Positions 18,937 to 31,059 of a stretch of DNA of 64,000 nucleotides are shown piece by piece. The notes beneath the pieces were generated by a model. That model ran no database searches. It was not told where the DNA came from and was given only the letters and a program-made list of their open reading frames with translations. Made by a program: the position numbers and the translations under genes. Position 1 is the first letter of the stretch; every line of letters starts with the position of its first letter. This DNA is from Bacillota bacterium (GTDB lineage Bacteria > Bacillota > Dethiobacteria > Dethiobacterales > Dethiobacteraceae): positions 1 to 64,000 of the forward strand of contig JAAYMK010000032.1 of the NCBI GenBank assembly GCA_012521405.1, in the 5' to 3' direction.

Positions 18937-19342
18937 CGTCTGTTACACCTCCCCATTTCTTCCAAGCCTATATCACACAGATTATAACTTTTTCACTTTT
19001 TAATGTCAAGGTGAACTAAGGGCAAAACCCTTGATCACTCCTGCATTCCTGAAGTTTATCCACAATCACTATTGCGGCTGCGGACAGATTTTGTTAAGAT
19101 AATGTTAACAATCATTAACAACATACTTTTACCAGAACTTATCCACAATATACACAATTTTTTTGTACTAAATGTGAATAACTATCCCACTTAGATGTAC
19201 AAAAAGCCTTATTTTGAGGCTGTTTTATATTTTATCCACAAGTTATGTGGACAAAATCCCTCTTTTGTGGATAAGTATGCTAAGAATTGATTTTTTCACT
19301 TATCTTCTTGTGGATAACTACTATTAACGGGGGAGGTACATA
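18937..19342. other. oriC, left part: DnaA-box cluster between rpmH and dnaA
   Basis: A 406-base gene-free region. Perfect or near-perfect DnaA boxes (TTATNCACA) read forward at 19056-19064, 19139-19147 and 19232-19240. They read reverse at 19173-19181, 19266-19274 and 19309-19317, with a weaker reverse box at 19246-19254. Three TTAACAA heptamers (one inverted, 19091-19121) and AT-rich stretches are also present. The right part, past dnaA, holds more boxes, so the origin is bipartite as in B. subtilis. The unwinding site is not identified here. Confidence 0.9.
18981..19009 (-). promoter_or_regulatory. Consensus sigma-A promoter of the rpmH operon
   Basis: On the complementary strand TTGACA (19004-19009), exactly 17 bases and TATAAT (18981-18986) match both consensus hexamers perfectly. 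They face rpmH. Confidence 0.88.
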
Positions 19343-20707
19343 ATGGAACAGCAACTGCTGGAAGTCTGGCAGGCCACTTTAGATGAAATTGAAAAAAAAG
19401 TTAGTAAACCCAGTTTTGAAACCTGGTTAAAAACAACCAAACCTGTTTCCATGCAGGATAATACTTTTATTATTAGTGTACCCAATGATTTTACAAAGGA
19501 TTGGCTGCAAGGCCGTTATGTGGACTTGATTACAGATAATCTCAAAGAAGTAACCAACAACGATAAAATGCAGGTTAAATTTGTTACACCGGCCATTGTG
19601 GAAAAAAAAGAGGAGAATTTTCCGGAAGAAGAAGTTCCCTTGCCACAGAGACTCCCCGAACATCCTCCCGTACCATCATCTTCCTGGCTTAATCCCAAAT
19701 ATACCTTTGATACTTTTGTTATTGGCAACAGTAACCGCTTTGCCCATGCTGCCGCCTTGGCTGTGGCCGAAGCACCGGCCCGTGCTTATAACCCCCTGTT
19801 TATCTACGGCGGTGTCGGTTTAGGGAAAACCCATCTTATGCACGCCATTGGCCATTATGTGATTAATAACATACCTTCCTACCGCGTGCTTTATATTTCC
19901 TCGGAAAAATTCACCAATGAATTCATTAGTGCCATTCGCGACAACAAAACTGTGGAGTTTCGCAATAAATACCGTACCATAGACGTCCTCCTCATTGACG
20001 ATATTCAGTTTTTAGCCGGTAAAGAACAAACCCAGGAAGAATTTTTCCATACCTTTAACGCTCTCCATGAAAGCAACAAACAGATTATTATCTCCAGTGA
20101 CAGGCCGCCCAAAGAAATTCCCACCCTGGAAGATCGCCTGCGTTCACGTTTCGAATGGGGTCTTATTACTGATATTCAACCGCCCGATTTGGAAACAAGA
20201 ATTGCCATCTTGCAAAAGAAAGCCAGCTCGGAAAGATTAAACATTGACAATGATGTGATCTTATACCTGGCCAATAATATCGATACCAATATTCGCGAAC
20301 TGGAAGGCGCCTTTATTCGTGTCATTGCCTATGCTTCATTAAAATCAAGAGATATTGATGTAGAGTTGGCCCAGGAGGCTTTAAAGGGAATTCTCCCCAA
20401 TAAGGATAAACCTAAAGTCATCACCATTCCCACCATTCAAAAAGTTGTGGCCGAACATTTTGCTTTGAAAGTGGAAGAATTAAAAGCAAAAAAACGCACG
20501 CGAAATGTTGCTTTTCCGCGTCAAATTGCCATGTATTTATCTCGCGAACTAACAGACGCTTCTTTACCGAAAATAGGTGAGGAATTCGGCGGACGCGACC
20601 ATACAACAGTGATGCATGCCCATAAAAAAATTACGGATGATCAGAAAAAAGACGCCCAATTGCGCAGCATCATCGAACAGTTGATTGAAAAAATTAACAA
20701 ATGTTAG
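19343..20707 (+). CDS. dnaA: Chromosomal replication initiator protein DnaA
   Basis: A 454-residue AAA+ initiator that binds DnaA boxes and opens oriC. Domain I is at 1-85 and a short proline-rich linker at about 95-112. The AAA+ domain starts near YTFDTF and has Walker A GGVGLGKT (156-163) and Walker B LLIDD (216-220). The C-terminal helix-turn-helix contains [11 protein letters not shown] (416-426), which contacts DnaA boxes. The start has GGGGGAGG upstream. It is flanked on both sides by DnaA-box clusters, which probably also allow autoregulation. Confidence 0.99.
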   Translation: MEQQLLEVWQATLDEIEKKVSKPSFETWLKTTKPVSMQDNTFIISVPNDFTKDWLQGRYVDLITDNLKEVTNNDKMQVKFVTPAIVEKKEENFPEEEVPLPQRLPEHPPVPSSSWLNPKYTFDTFVIGNSNRFAHAAALAVAEAPARAYNPLFIYGGVGLGKTHLMHAIGHYVINNIPSYRVLYISSEKFTNEFISAIRDNKTVEFRNKYRTIDVLLIDDIQFLAGKEQTQEEFFHTFNALHESNKQIIISSDRPPKEIPTLEDRLRSRFEWGLITDIQPPDLETRIAILQKKASSERLNIDNDVILYLANNIDTNIRELEGAFIRVIAYASLKSRDIDVELAQEALKGILPNKDKPKVITIPTIQKVVAEHFALKVEELKAKKRTRNVAFPRQIAMYLSRELTDASLPKIGEEFGGRDHTTVMHAHKKITDDQKKDAQLRSIIEQLIEKINKC

Positions 20708-20956
20708 CAACCTGTGGATAACTTTGTGTAGATACTTTTGGTAATTTGGGTATAAAAAATCTAACTTTGTGGATTTGTGTAAATTGTGGATGAAAAAAAA
20801 ACATATCCACAGGTAAATCCACATGTCTAACACCCGGCATGATACTTATCCAACTTAAGTTTCCACATTGTCCACAAGCATTAATACTAAAAAGACTGAG
20901 TTTATATATATACGTAATGTTAGTATAAAAGATGACAAAAATAAGGGGTGAAATGA
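20708..20956. other. oriC, right part: DnaA boxes between dnaA and dnaN
   Basis: A 249-base intergenic region with a perfect reverse DnaA box at 20713-20721. Boxes with one mismatch lie at 20785-20793 (reverse), 20803-20811 and 20868-20876, and weaker TCCACA-bearing sites at 20768-20776 and 20815-20823. Next to dnaN is a strongly AT-rich stretch (about 20880-20935, including TTTATATATATA) that could be the unwinding element. By analogy with B. subtilis this corresponds to incC; the DNA-unwinding role is inference. Confidence 0.82.
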
Positions 20957-22060
20957 GTGCAATTAACCCTTCCACAAAAAACTTTAGCCCAACAATTACA
21001 AATCGTCACAAGAGCCTTGCCCCTCAGAAGTACTGTCAGTGCCGTTGAAGGTGTATTATTTTCCAGTGACGGGCAAACTCTTTCCCTGACGGCCACCAAC
21101 CTGGAAATGGGGATCCGCACACAAATAAACGTCAATTCCCAGAAAAAAGGACAAGTTGTACTTCCGGGAAAAATCATGGAAATTGTCCGACGTCTACCGG
21201 GTGATTCCGTTAGTATCTCTGTTAATCCGGAAAATTTTTTAACCACCATCCTCAGCGGACAAGCTGAATTTCAAGTTTACGGTTTGAATGCTGCAGACTA
21301 CCCGGAATTGCCCGCCTTTTTACCTGAGCAAGCAAAACTTTCTTTTTCCGTGAAAACAGCAGATCTGCGCCGGGCTTTGCGGCAAACTCTATTTGCTGTT
21401 TCCACCGATGAATCTAAACCGGCCTTTACCGGTGTGCTCTTTACTCTCCAGGATAATTCCCTGCGGCTGGTGGCTTCAGATACTTTCCGTTTAGCGGCCA
21501 CTTACTGCCAGTTGGAAGAAATGAGTACTGCAGGAGAATTTTTAGTGCCGGCAAAAAGCCTGCAGGAAGTTTTGCGTATTCTTACTGACGATGAAACTAT
21601 AGTTCAAGCTGCCGTCATTGGCAACCAGCTTTTCCTGCAGTATGAAGCAATTAACTTTTCCACCCGCCTGCTGGATGAAAATTTCCCCAATGTGGAAAGA
21701 GTCATCCCCCAGGAATTTTGCGGTGAAGCAACCCTGGAGACAGAAAATTTTTTGCATACCATTGAGAGGGCGGCACTTTTATCGGCAGAAGATAACAATA
21801 TTGTCCATTTATCAATTGGGTCCGGCAGTATGGTTGTCCGTGCTTCCTCCAAATTAGGGAAAATTCAGGAAAGCATTCCCCTGGAACTGGAGGGTGAAGG
21901 TGTGGAAATCGCACTGAATGCACGCTTTCTGTTGGACATGTTAAGAATTACTGAAGGTCATCAATGTTTTTTGCAAATCACCGGTCCCAACAAACCTTGT
22001 ATTTTAAAAGATTCCTTAGACACCGACTATCTGTACTTGGTCTTACCCATTAAGCTGTAG
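20957..22060 (+). CDS. dnaN: DNA polymerase III beta subunit (sliding clamp)
   Basis: A 367-residue processivity clamp that dimerises into a ring on DNA. The three repeated clamp folds are present. The N terminus MQLTLPQKTLAQQLQIVTRA and the C terminus ending YLVLPIKL (beta-clamp hydrophobic pocket region) are typical. It starts with GTG behind AAGGGGTG. It is the first gene after the right origin half. No S4-domain gene (yaaA) follows it, unlike many Firmicutes. Confidence 0.98.
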   Translation: MQLTLPQKTLAQQLQIVTRALPLRSTVSAVEGVLFSSDGQTLSLTATNLEMGIRTQINVNSQKKGQVVLPGKIMEIVRRLPGDSVSISVNPENFLTTILSGQAEFQVYGLNAADYPELPAFLPEQAKLSFSVKTADLRRALRQTLFAVSTDESKPAFTGVLFTLQDNSLRLVASDTFRLAATYCQLEEMSTAGEFLVPAKSLQEVLRILTDDETIVQAAVIGNQLFLQYEAINFSTRLLDENFPNVERVIPQEFCGEATLETENFLHTIERAALLSAEDNNIVHLSIGSGSMVVRASSKLGKIQESIPLELEGEGVEIALNARFLLDMLRITEGHQCFLQITGPNKPCILKDSLDTDYLYLVLPIKL

Positions 22061-22069
22061 GACAGGGAA

Positions 22070-23203
22070 GTGGTATTTGTCTTGCATATGGAAAAATTAG
22101 CCCTGCATCATTTTCGCAATTACAAAATATTAACACTTACTTTAGATCGCAATCTAAATGTTTTTTTTGGAGCTAATGCCCAGGGTAAAACAAATCTCTT
22201 GGAAGCCATAGTTTTTGTCGCCTCGGGGCGCTCCTTTCGGACAAAAAGAGAAACGGAATTAATTCGCTGGGAGGCAAAGGCTTGTCAAGTTAGTGCTTTA
22301 ATTGCGCGCGGGGAAAGTACAGAAAAATTGCAACTTTTGCTCTCACGGGAGCCTGCAAAAAAAACATATTTTTCCGCCGGCAAACCCGTCAAAAGAGCAC
22401 ATTATCTGGGACGATTGCTCACTGTACTTTTTACGCCGGAAGATTTAGCCATTATCAAAGGAGCTCCCCAGCAAAGAAGAAATTTTCTCGACGAATTGAT
22501 CAGTAAAGTTTCGCCTGTTTTTGAAGCTGAACTGCAGCGTTATTCACAGATTTTACGGCAAAAAAATCAACTTTTACGTACTTACGGCGAGAAAATTTTT
22601 GCCTCCCCTGAACTGGCAAGCTGGAATGAACAATTGGCCCGCCAGGGCGCAAAAATTATCACCAGACGGTTATTTGTTTTACGGCGCCTTAACCTGTTAG
22701 CAAGACTTGCACACCGCCGCCTAACCCAAGGGGAAGAAACTTTGGAACTAACTTATCACAGCGCCGTTTTTTTGCCGGAAAAAAATGAGGAAAAAGAGAT
22801 TGAGGCGGCATTATTGGCCGGGATGCAGGAAAAAAGCAAACAAGAAACAAAAACAAAACAAACCCTGGTAGGTCCGCATCGTGACGAAATTTTGCCGTGT
22901 ATAAATGGGGTTAATGCCCGTTTATATGCCTCTCAAGGTCAACAACGAACGGCGGTTTTGGCACTTAAACTGGCGGAAATGGAGTTTCTGAAAGGGGAAA
23001 GCGGAGAATATCCGCTACTTTTACTTGATGATGTCTTTTCCGAACTGGATAGCCTGCGCCGTAAAAGTCTGGTGGAAGCCATTGACGGGCGGGTACAGAC
23101 TTTTCTCACCGGTACGGCGGCAGAAAATTTAACCGCATTTTTGCCGGCAGGAAAATTTTTTTCCATTCACCGTGGTGAGGTGAAGCTTTATGCTCCCCAT
23201 TAG
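22070..23203 (+). CDS. recF: DNA replication and repair protein RecF
   Basis: A 377-residue SMC-like ATPase that helps load RecA at gaps. Walker A GANAQGKT is at about 34-41. The signature YASQGQQRT precedes Walker B LLLLDDVFSELD. The GTG at 22070 is used; an ATG six codons later (22088) is also possible and would give MEKLALHHFRNYK, which fits the family equally well. It overlaps the next gene by 14 bases. Confidence 0.96.
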   Translation: MVFVLHMEKLALHHFRNYKILTLTLDRNLNVFFGANAQGKTNLLEAIVFVASGRSFRTKRETELIRWEAKACQVSALIARGESTEKLQLLLSREPAKKTYFSAGKPVKRAHYLGRLLTVLFTPEDLAIIKGAPQQRRNFLDELISKVSPVFEAELQRYSQILRQKNQLLRTYGEKIFASPELASWNEQLARQGAKIITRRLFVLRRLNLLARLAHRRLTQGEETLELTYHSAVFLPEKNEEKEIEAALLAGMQEKSKQETKTKQTLVGPHRDEILPCINGVNARLYASQGQQRTAVLALKLAEMEFLKGESGEYPLLLLDDVFSELDSLRRKSLVEAIDGRVQTFLTGTAAENLTAFLPAGKFFSIHRGEVKLYAPH

Positions 23204-23747
23204 TGAAATTTTGCCAAAAACTTTAAAGGAATTACCTGCTGCGCATAAAATTACGGCGCAATTTATCATCGACAGCTGGCCGGAAGTGGTGGGAGAATAT
23301 ATTGCCCAGAAAACTAAAGCAGTTTCGGTAAAGCAGGGCGTTTTATTGGTACGCGTTTCCGATTCAATCTGGGCGCAACATCTAGTGCTGCAAAAAAGAC
23401 AAATTCTCCAGAAGTTAAACCGCAGGCAGAAAACAAAAATCCTCAAAGATATTCGCTTTCAAGTTGGCAGTTTAGAAACTGCCACGGGGGAAAAACCGCA
23501 ACGGGAAAAACAGGATTCCTGGCGCAAGGAAACTTTGACGGAGGAAGAAGTGGCACAAATTGAGGAAGGTCTCAAAGAGACAGCTCTTCCCCCTGAATTG
23601 GCCCACAGCATAAAAAAATTTTTTATGTCTCAGAAAAAACTGCAAAAATGGTTTTTTAAACAAGGCAGTCCCGCTTGTAAAAAATGCGGTTTACCCATGG
23701 TTAAAACTGCGGAACAAATTTATTGTTTACGCTGTAAAACGGAATAA
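23190..23747 (+). CDS. DciA/DUF721 family protein with C-terminal zinc ribbon
   Basis: A 185-residue protein. Residues 1-95 match the DUF721/DciA domain (ITAQFIIDSWPEVVGEYIAQKTKAV and the SDSIWAQHLVLQKRQIL signature). In bacteria lacking DnaC/DnaI, DciA helps load the DnaB helicase. A charged linker (about 95-150) and a CKKC...CLRC zinc knuckle (Cys163, 166, 179, 182) follow. Its place after recF and overlap with it are typical of actinobacterial and clostridial origins. The helicase-loading role here is inferred from the family; the zinc ribbon is not part of the minimal DciA domain. Confidence 0.85.
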   Translation: MLPISEILPKTLKELPAAHKITAQFIIDSWPEVVGEYIAQKTKAVSVKQGVLLVRVSDSIWAQHLVLQKRQILQKLNRRQKTKILKDIRFQVGSLETATGEKPQREKQDSWRKETLTEEEVAQIEEGLKETALPPELAHSIKKFFMSQKKLQKWFFKQGSPACKKCGLPMVKTAEQIYCLRCKTE

Positions 23748-23780
23748 CTTGGATAAAATATTAATATTGGGGGGAATTTC

Positions 23781-25977
<2,197 letters not shown>

Positions 25978-25991
25978 GGAGGTGAAAAGAG

Positions 25992-28442
25992 ATGATGGAT
26001 TTTTCTCAAGGCAAAATTTTACCGCAACCCATTGAAGAAGAAGTAAAAAGTTCATTTCTGGATTATGCCATGAGTGTGATTGTCAGTCGGGCTCTTCCTG
26101 ATGTCCGTGACGGTTTAAAGCCTGTACATCGTCGCATTCTTTATTCCATGTATGAATTGGGCATGTGGCCCGATCGACCTTATAAAAAATCTGCCCGGAT
26201 TGTAGGGGAAGTTTTAGGTAAATATCATCCTCACGGCGATGCCGCCGTTTATGATGCCATGGTACGCCTGGCACAAGATTTTTCCATCCGCTACAAACTT
26301 GTTGACGGCCACGGTAATTTTGGTTCCATTGACGGAGATCCGGCGGCAGCCATGCGTTATACGGAAGTACGTTTGGCCAAAATTGCAGTGGAAATGCTGG
26401 CCGATATCCAAAAAAACACGATTGATTTCCGGCCTAATTTTGATGAAACACTGCAGGAACCGGTAGTACTGCCGGCACGTTTTCCCAACTTGCTGGTGAA
26501 CGGTTCTGCCGGCATTGCTGTGGGCATGGCAACCAATATACCTCCCCATAATTTACGTGAAGTCATTGACGCGCTTATTTATCTCATTGATCATCCTGAC
26601 TGCGAGGATACAGAACTTTTTAAACGCATCCCCGGTCCCGATTTTCCCACCGGCGGCATCATTTTAGGCCGGGAAGGAATTCGTACTGCTTACCGGACGG
26701 GGCGGGGCATTATTAAGATCAGGGCGCAGGCACAGATAGAACATCTAAAAAACGATAAAACACAAATTGTCATCACAGAACTTCCCTACCAGGTGAATAA
26801 AGCCAAAACCCTGGAAAGAATTGCTGAACTAGTCAGAGATAAAAGAATTGAAGGCATTGCCGATTTGCGTGATGAGTCGGACCGCAATGGCATGCGCATG
26901 ATTATTGAATTAAAGAAAAACACCAACCCGCAAATTGTGCTTAACCAGTTATATAAATTCAGCCAGCTACAGCAAACCTTTGGCATTATTATGCTGGCGC
27001 TGGTGGATGATCAACCGAAAATTTTAAATCTGCGTCAGCTTTTAACGCATTATCTTGCTCACCAAAAGGAAGTTATTACTAGGCGTACCCGTTATGATCT
27101 GGAAAAAGCGGAAAACAGGGCCCATATCCTGGAAGGCCTGCGCATTGCGCTGAAGAATTTAGATGCCATTATTAAACTGATCCGTTCTTCACGTACCACC
27201 GAGGAAGCCCGGACAGGCTTGATGGAAAAGTTTTCCCTCACGGAAGTACAAGCACAAGCCATTTTAGATATGCGTTTGCAAAAATTAACCGGTTTGGAAA
27301 GAGAAAAACTGGAAGAAGAATATTTAGAACTCATTAAAAAAATTGCTTATTTGCGTGAAGTGCTGGCAAACGAGAGATTAATTTATCAAATTATTAAAGA
27401 AGAAATTAGCGTAGTCCGGGATAAATACGGCGATGAACGGAGAACGAAAATAGTTGCCCAGGAAGATGACCTTTTGGTGGAAGATTTAATTGCCGAAGAA
27501 GACGTAGTAATTACTTTGACCCATAAAGGCTATATCAAACGGCAACCTGTTGATACCTACCGTACACAGCGGCGGGGAGGACGCGGCGTCACCGCCATGC
27601 AGCCCAAAGATGATGATTTTGTGGAGCATGTCTTTGTGGCCTCTACACATGCTTATTTATGCTGTTTTACTAATCGCGGGAAAATGTACCGGAAAAAAGT
27701 TTATGAAATCCCCGAGGCCGGCCGCCAGGCAAGGGGAACGGCCATTGTGAATTTACTGGATGTGGAACCGGGTGAAACTGTGACCACGGTGATCCCTGTA
27801 CGCGAGTTTACTTCGGGACAGTACATGGTTTTTGCCACTAAAGAAGGTCTCATTAAAAAAACGCCCCTGGATGATTTTGTTAATGCCCGTAAAAGCGGCA
27901 TTATTGCCATTTCTCTGCGTGAAAATGATGAACTTATTTCTGTCCGCCTCACAGACGGGAATTATCAGGTAGCAATGGTTACCGCCGGTGGATTCTCCAT
28001 TCGTTTTGCAGAAGAAGACGTACGTCCCATGGGCAGAACGGCACAAGGGGTACGCGGCATTGATTTAAATGCAAAGGATGAAGTCATTGCCATGGAAGTA
28101 ATACCGGCAGATAAAGAAGATGAAGGGGAACTTTTGGTGGTAACGGAAAACGGGTACGGTAAACGTACGCCCTTCTCGGAATACCGCTTACAGAAACGGG
28201 GCGGCAAAGGTATTTATACCATAAAAGTCATGGCAAAAAACGGACCCCTAGTGGCGGCAAAGATGGTGCAACCGGAAGATGAATTGATGATTATTACTGC
28301 CGGAGGAATTATGATTCGCCAGGATGTTAACGATATTTCCCTTCAAGGGCGCCATACACAAGGGGTAACACTTATTCGTTTAGATGAGGGTGACCGGGTA
28401 GTCAGTGTGGCACGTGTAATTGCGGAAGAAGAGGAAAAGTAG
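25992..28442 (+). CDS. gyrA: DNA gyrase subunit A
   Basis: The 816-residue cleavage subunit of gyrase. The catalytic tyrosine is Tyr123 in AAMRYTE. The C-terminal beta-pinwheel contains the GyrA box QRRGGRG, identifying gyrase rather than topoisomerase IV. The quinolone region reads [10 protein letters not shown], so the position equal to E. coli Ser83 is Ala84. It is 14 bases after gyrB; the next gene starts 9 bases after its stop. Confidence 0.98.
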   Translation: MMDFSQGKILPQPIEEEVKSSFLDYAMSVIVSRALPDVRDGLKPVHRRILYSMYELGMWPDRPYKKSARIVGEVLGKYHPHGDAAVYDAMVRLAQDFSIRYKLVDGHGNFGSIDGDPAAAMRYTEVRLAKIAVEMLADIQKNTIDFRPNFDETLQEPVVLPARFPNLLVNGSAGIAVGMATNIPPHNLREVIDALIYLIDHPDCEDTELFKRIPGPDFPTGGIILGREGIRTAYRTGRGIIKIRAQAQIEHLKNDKTQIVITELPYQVNKAKTLERIAELVRDKRIEGIADLRDESDRNGMRMIIELKKNTNPQIVLNQLYKFSQLQQTFGIIMLALVDDQPKILNLRQLLTHYLAHQKEVITRRTRYDLEKAENRAHILEGLRIALKNLDAIIKLIRSSRTTEEARTGLMEKFSLTEVQAQAILDMRLQKLTGLEREKLEEEYLELIKKIAYLREVLANERLIYQIIKEEISVVRDKYGDERRTKIVAQEDDLLVEDLIAEEDVVITLTHKGYIKRQPVDTYRTQRRGGRGVTAMQPKDDDFVEHVFVASTHAYLCCFTNRGKMYRKKVYEIPEAGRQARGTAIVNLLDVEPGETVTTVIPVREFTSGQYMVFATKEGLIKKTPLDDFVNARKSGIIAISLRENDELISVRLTDGNYQVAMVTAGGFSIRFAEEDVRPMGRTAQGVRGIDLNAKDEVIAMEVIPADKEDEGELLVVTENGYGKRTPFSEYRLQKRGGKGIYTIKVMAKNGPLVAAKMVQPEDELMIITAGGIMIRQDVNDISLQGRHTQGVTLIRLDEGDRVVSVARVIAEEEEK

Positions 28443-28451
28443 GCGAAGATC

Positions 28452-29798
28452 ATGGGGAAAAGGAGAAAGAAAAGACAAGTGGCACGCCTTGCTGTACAAA
28501 CTTTTTTCTTTGGCATCATTGTCATGGTGCTGCTCATGCACTATGCTTTTGTTGAGCACACGCCCACTTTTCCGCCTCAACCGAAAAGTTATGATGTTAT
28601 TGTGGTAGGTCAAGGTTTGGCCGCTGATTTGGCGGCCATTACCGCTGCCGACAAAGGAGCGCTTGTGCTTTATCTGCAAATGAGTGAACCGGAAGCAGAC
28701 ACTTCCAGTGTCTATCTTCCGGTTTTCTGGGCTGCAGATTCCAGTTATCAGCGCATTGCCGGTATTGAATATCTTCCTGAAACCATGGCCAATGAAATTT
28801 ATCGCCAGGGAGAATTTTTTGGTTCTTACCCGCAAATTTTAGCCCTGAGCCTGGCTTCGGCAGAAAGTTTGCGCTCCTTAACTACCCTAACCGGTCAGCA
28901 GTTTATACAGCTCGATCCCGATAATCCCGGGCTACACTGGGGAGAGGAAGATGCTGTCAAAGAAATTGCCTTACGCTTGGCTGAAAAGCTGGAAACCCGG
29001 GATTTAATTGAAAAAGCTAACATGCAGCCCCAAAGTTTACTGACAGAAAAGGGCCAGGTTGTCGGTTTGGTGGCAATAGGGCCCGACGGGCATGAAGAAA
29101 AAATTTATTCCCGGGCGGTAATTTTGGCAGACGGAGGTTTTGGTTCCAATCTGGAACTTTTACGGAAATATTCCGGCATTGAAGGCGTCATGAAACGGCC
29201 GGAGGCGGGACATCTGGGAAGAGGGCTGCAGTTGGCCCAAGAAATTGGCGCCAGGACGGTTGCTTTAGATCTGGTACATCTGGAAGTCCTGGCGGTGGGT
29301 ACAGGTAAACTTTTTACCCTTCCCCAGTCTTTAGTGGCTGAAGCATATATTTTTGCCGCAGACGGCCGTCGTTTGGAGCTGCAGGAAGGTGAAAGTTTCA
29401 CTGATCTTTTACAGCAAAACGGAGGTAAAGCATTTTTGGTCTTTACCGGAGAGCAACCTGCTTTAGTTCCCTTCAAACCCACAGTGGTGAAAGATCAGGA
29501 ATTTTTAGCTTTTGCTTTAAAGACAAGTCCTTCCGTATTGAAGGAGCAACTGGCAGAACTGCCGCCTCCCTACCAATTACTTTCCGTGGGGCTCGTGGCT
29601 CTTACACCAGGGGGGCTTGCCGTAAATGAAAATTATCAGGTTATGGCTGCAGTGGAACCCATTACAGGCTTGTATGCCTGCGGTGAACTAACAGGGGGAC
29701 TGCACGGCAGAGCCGCCATCTGCCAGCTTTTTTTCACGGAAACCATCGTCAGCTCGCTTTTAGCAGGGGAGAATGCTGCCCATTATGCTTTGCGCTAA
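28452..29798 (+). CDS. Membrane-anchored FAD-binding (fumarate reductase-like) protein
   Basis: A 448-residue protein with a basic N terminus and one membrane helix (about 12-33), then a flavoprotein domain. The dinucleotide motif VIVVGQGLAADLAA (about 49-62) and the C-terminal GLYACGELTGGLHGRAAICQ place it in the FAD_binding_2 group of succinate/fumarate-type and GlpB-like enzymes. The third glycine of GxGxxG is alanine and the substrate-site residues cannot be assigned. It lacks a heme domain. It follows gyrA by 9 bases and precedes apgM by 25. Reaction and electron donor are unknown. Confidence 0.7.
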   Translation: MGKRRKKRQVARLAVQTFFFGIIVMVLLMHYAFVEHTPTFPPQPKSYDVIVVGQGLAADLAAITAADKGALVLYLQMSEPEADTSSVYLPVFWAADSSYQRIAGIEYLPETMANEIYRQGEFFGSYPQILALSLASAESLRSLTTLTGQQFIQLDPDNPGLHWGEEDAVKEIALRLAEKLETRDLIEKANMQPQSLLTEKGQVVGLVAIGPDGHEEKIYSRAVILADGGFGSNLELLRKYSGIEGVMKRPEAGHLGRGLQLAQEIGARTVALDLVHLEVLAVGTGKLFTLPQSLVAEAYIFAADGRRLELQEGESFTDLLQQNGGKAFLVFTGEQPALVPFKPTVVKDQEFLAFALKTSPSVLKEQLAELPPPYQLLSVGLVALTPGGLAVNENYQVMAAVEPITGLYACGELTGGLHGRAAICQLFFTETIVSSLLAGENAAHYALR

Positions 29799-29823
29799 AT
29801 ATCATAGTATGGGAGAGGGAAAA

Positions 29824-31059
29824 ATGAAGTATATCGTTGTCTTAGGAGACGGAATGGCAGATTATCCGGTGACGGAGTTGGAGGGGAAAACACCTCTACA
29901 GGTGGCAAAAAAACCTCACCTGGATGCACTGACGCGTCAAGGTGTTTTAGGTTTAGTGCGGACTGTACCTGAGGGTATGCAACCCGGAAGCGATACAGCC
30001 AATTTATCAGTTTTAGGATATGATCCAAAGACATGCTATACCGGCCGTTCTCCCTTGGAAGCTGCCAGTATGGGAATAGAGCTGCAGTCTGACGATATGA
30101 CTTTTCGCTGTAATTTGGTTACCCTTTCTGGCGACGGCGCTTATGAGGAACGCATTATGCTTGATAACAGTGCCGATGAAATTTCCACGGAAGAAGCACG
30201 TCCCCTCATTGCCGAGCTTGACCGCCGGTTTGGTCATGATGGCCTGCGTTTTTATCCCGGCGTTGCTTACAGGCACCTTTTAGTATGGCAAAATGGACCG
30301 CAAACATGGCAAACTACACCGCCCCACGATATTTTAGACCGGCCCATTGCCTCCTATTTACCCCAGGGGCCGGCGGCGGAAAAACTGGTGAAGCTCATGA
30401 AAGAAAGTGCCGCCCTTTTAGAGCACCACCCTGTCAATCAAAAGCGGGTGGCAAAGGGGCGGAAGCCGGCCAATTCCATTTGGATTTGGGGTGAAGGCAA
30501 AAAACCCAGTTTGCCTTCCTTTACAGCCAAGTACGGGCTGCGCGGCGGCGTTATCTCCGCCGTAGATTTAATTAAAGGCATTGGTGTCTGTACCGGTTTG
30601 GAAGTAATCAACGTGGAAGGTGCCACCGGCTACCTGGAGACAAATTATCGCGGAAAAGCCGATGCCGCCATCAACGCGTTGCAAAAGGGTTTGGATTTTG
30701 TCTACATCCATATAGAAGCACCCGATGAATGCGGTCACCGCCAGGAAAGAGAAAATAAAATTAAAGCCATTGAATATATAGATGAAAGCATTATCGGCCC
30801 CATAAAAAAAGCCATGGATGCTGCAGGCCAGGCATATAAAATGCTGGTGTTGCCAGATCATGCCACCCCGCTGGCTTTACGCACGCATACAGATGATCCG
30901 GTGCCCTTTGTGATTTATGACAGCACCAATCCCCTTGCCGGGGGCCCACAAAGTTTTGATGAGCAAACTGCTGCCCAAACGGGCTTTGTAGTGGAAAAAG
31001 GTCATACCTTAATGGAGATTTTTTTAGCGCCAGGGAGGCAAGAAGATGTCAGCAATTAA
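29824..31059 (+). CDS. apgM: ApgM-family phosphotransferase, probable homoserine kinase
   Basis: A 411-residue metalloenzyme of the cofactor-independent phosphoglycerate mutase (archaeal ApgM) family, related to alkaline phosphatase. Motifs include GDGMADYP (residue 8), GSDTANLSVLGYDP (about 55-68), GRSPLEAAS, and C-terminal DHATPLALRTHTDDPVPF with metal ligands. The frame extends to 29773; the ATG at 29824 is used with GGGAGAGGG upstream. It overlaps thrC by 14 bases. Members of this family next to threonine genes are predicted, and in some bacteria reported, to act as homoserine kinase. Here that is likelier than a glycolytic role, but not certain. Confidence 0.85.
   Translation: MKYIVVLGDGMADYPVTELEGKTPLQVAKKPHLDALTRQGVLGLVRTVPEGMQPGSDTANLSVLGYDPKTCYTGRSPLEAASMGIELQSDDMTFRCNLVTLSGDGAYEERIMLDNSADEISTEEARPLIAELDRRFGHDGLRFYPGVAYRHLLVWQNGPQTWQTTPPHDILDRPIASYLPQGPAAEKLVKLMKESAALLEHHPVNQKRVAKGRKPANSIWIWGEGKKPSLPSFTAKYGLRGGVISAVDLIKGIGVCTGLEVINVEGATGYLETNYRGKADAAINALQKGLDFVYIHIEAPDECGHRQERENKIKAIEYIDESIIGPIKKAMDAAGQAYKMLVLPDHATPLALRTHTDDPVPFVIYDSTNPLAGGPQSFDEQTAAQTGFVVEKGHTLMEIFLAPGRQEDVSN

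Noticed and set aside
19091-19111. Rex-type operator TTGTTAA...TTAACAA in oriC
   Set aside because: The spacer is 7 bases, not the 4 expected of Rex sites. It is reported as a phased repeat instead.
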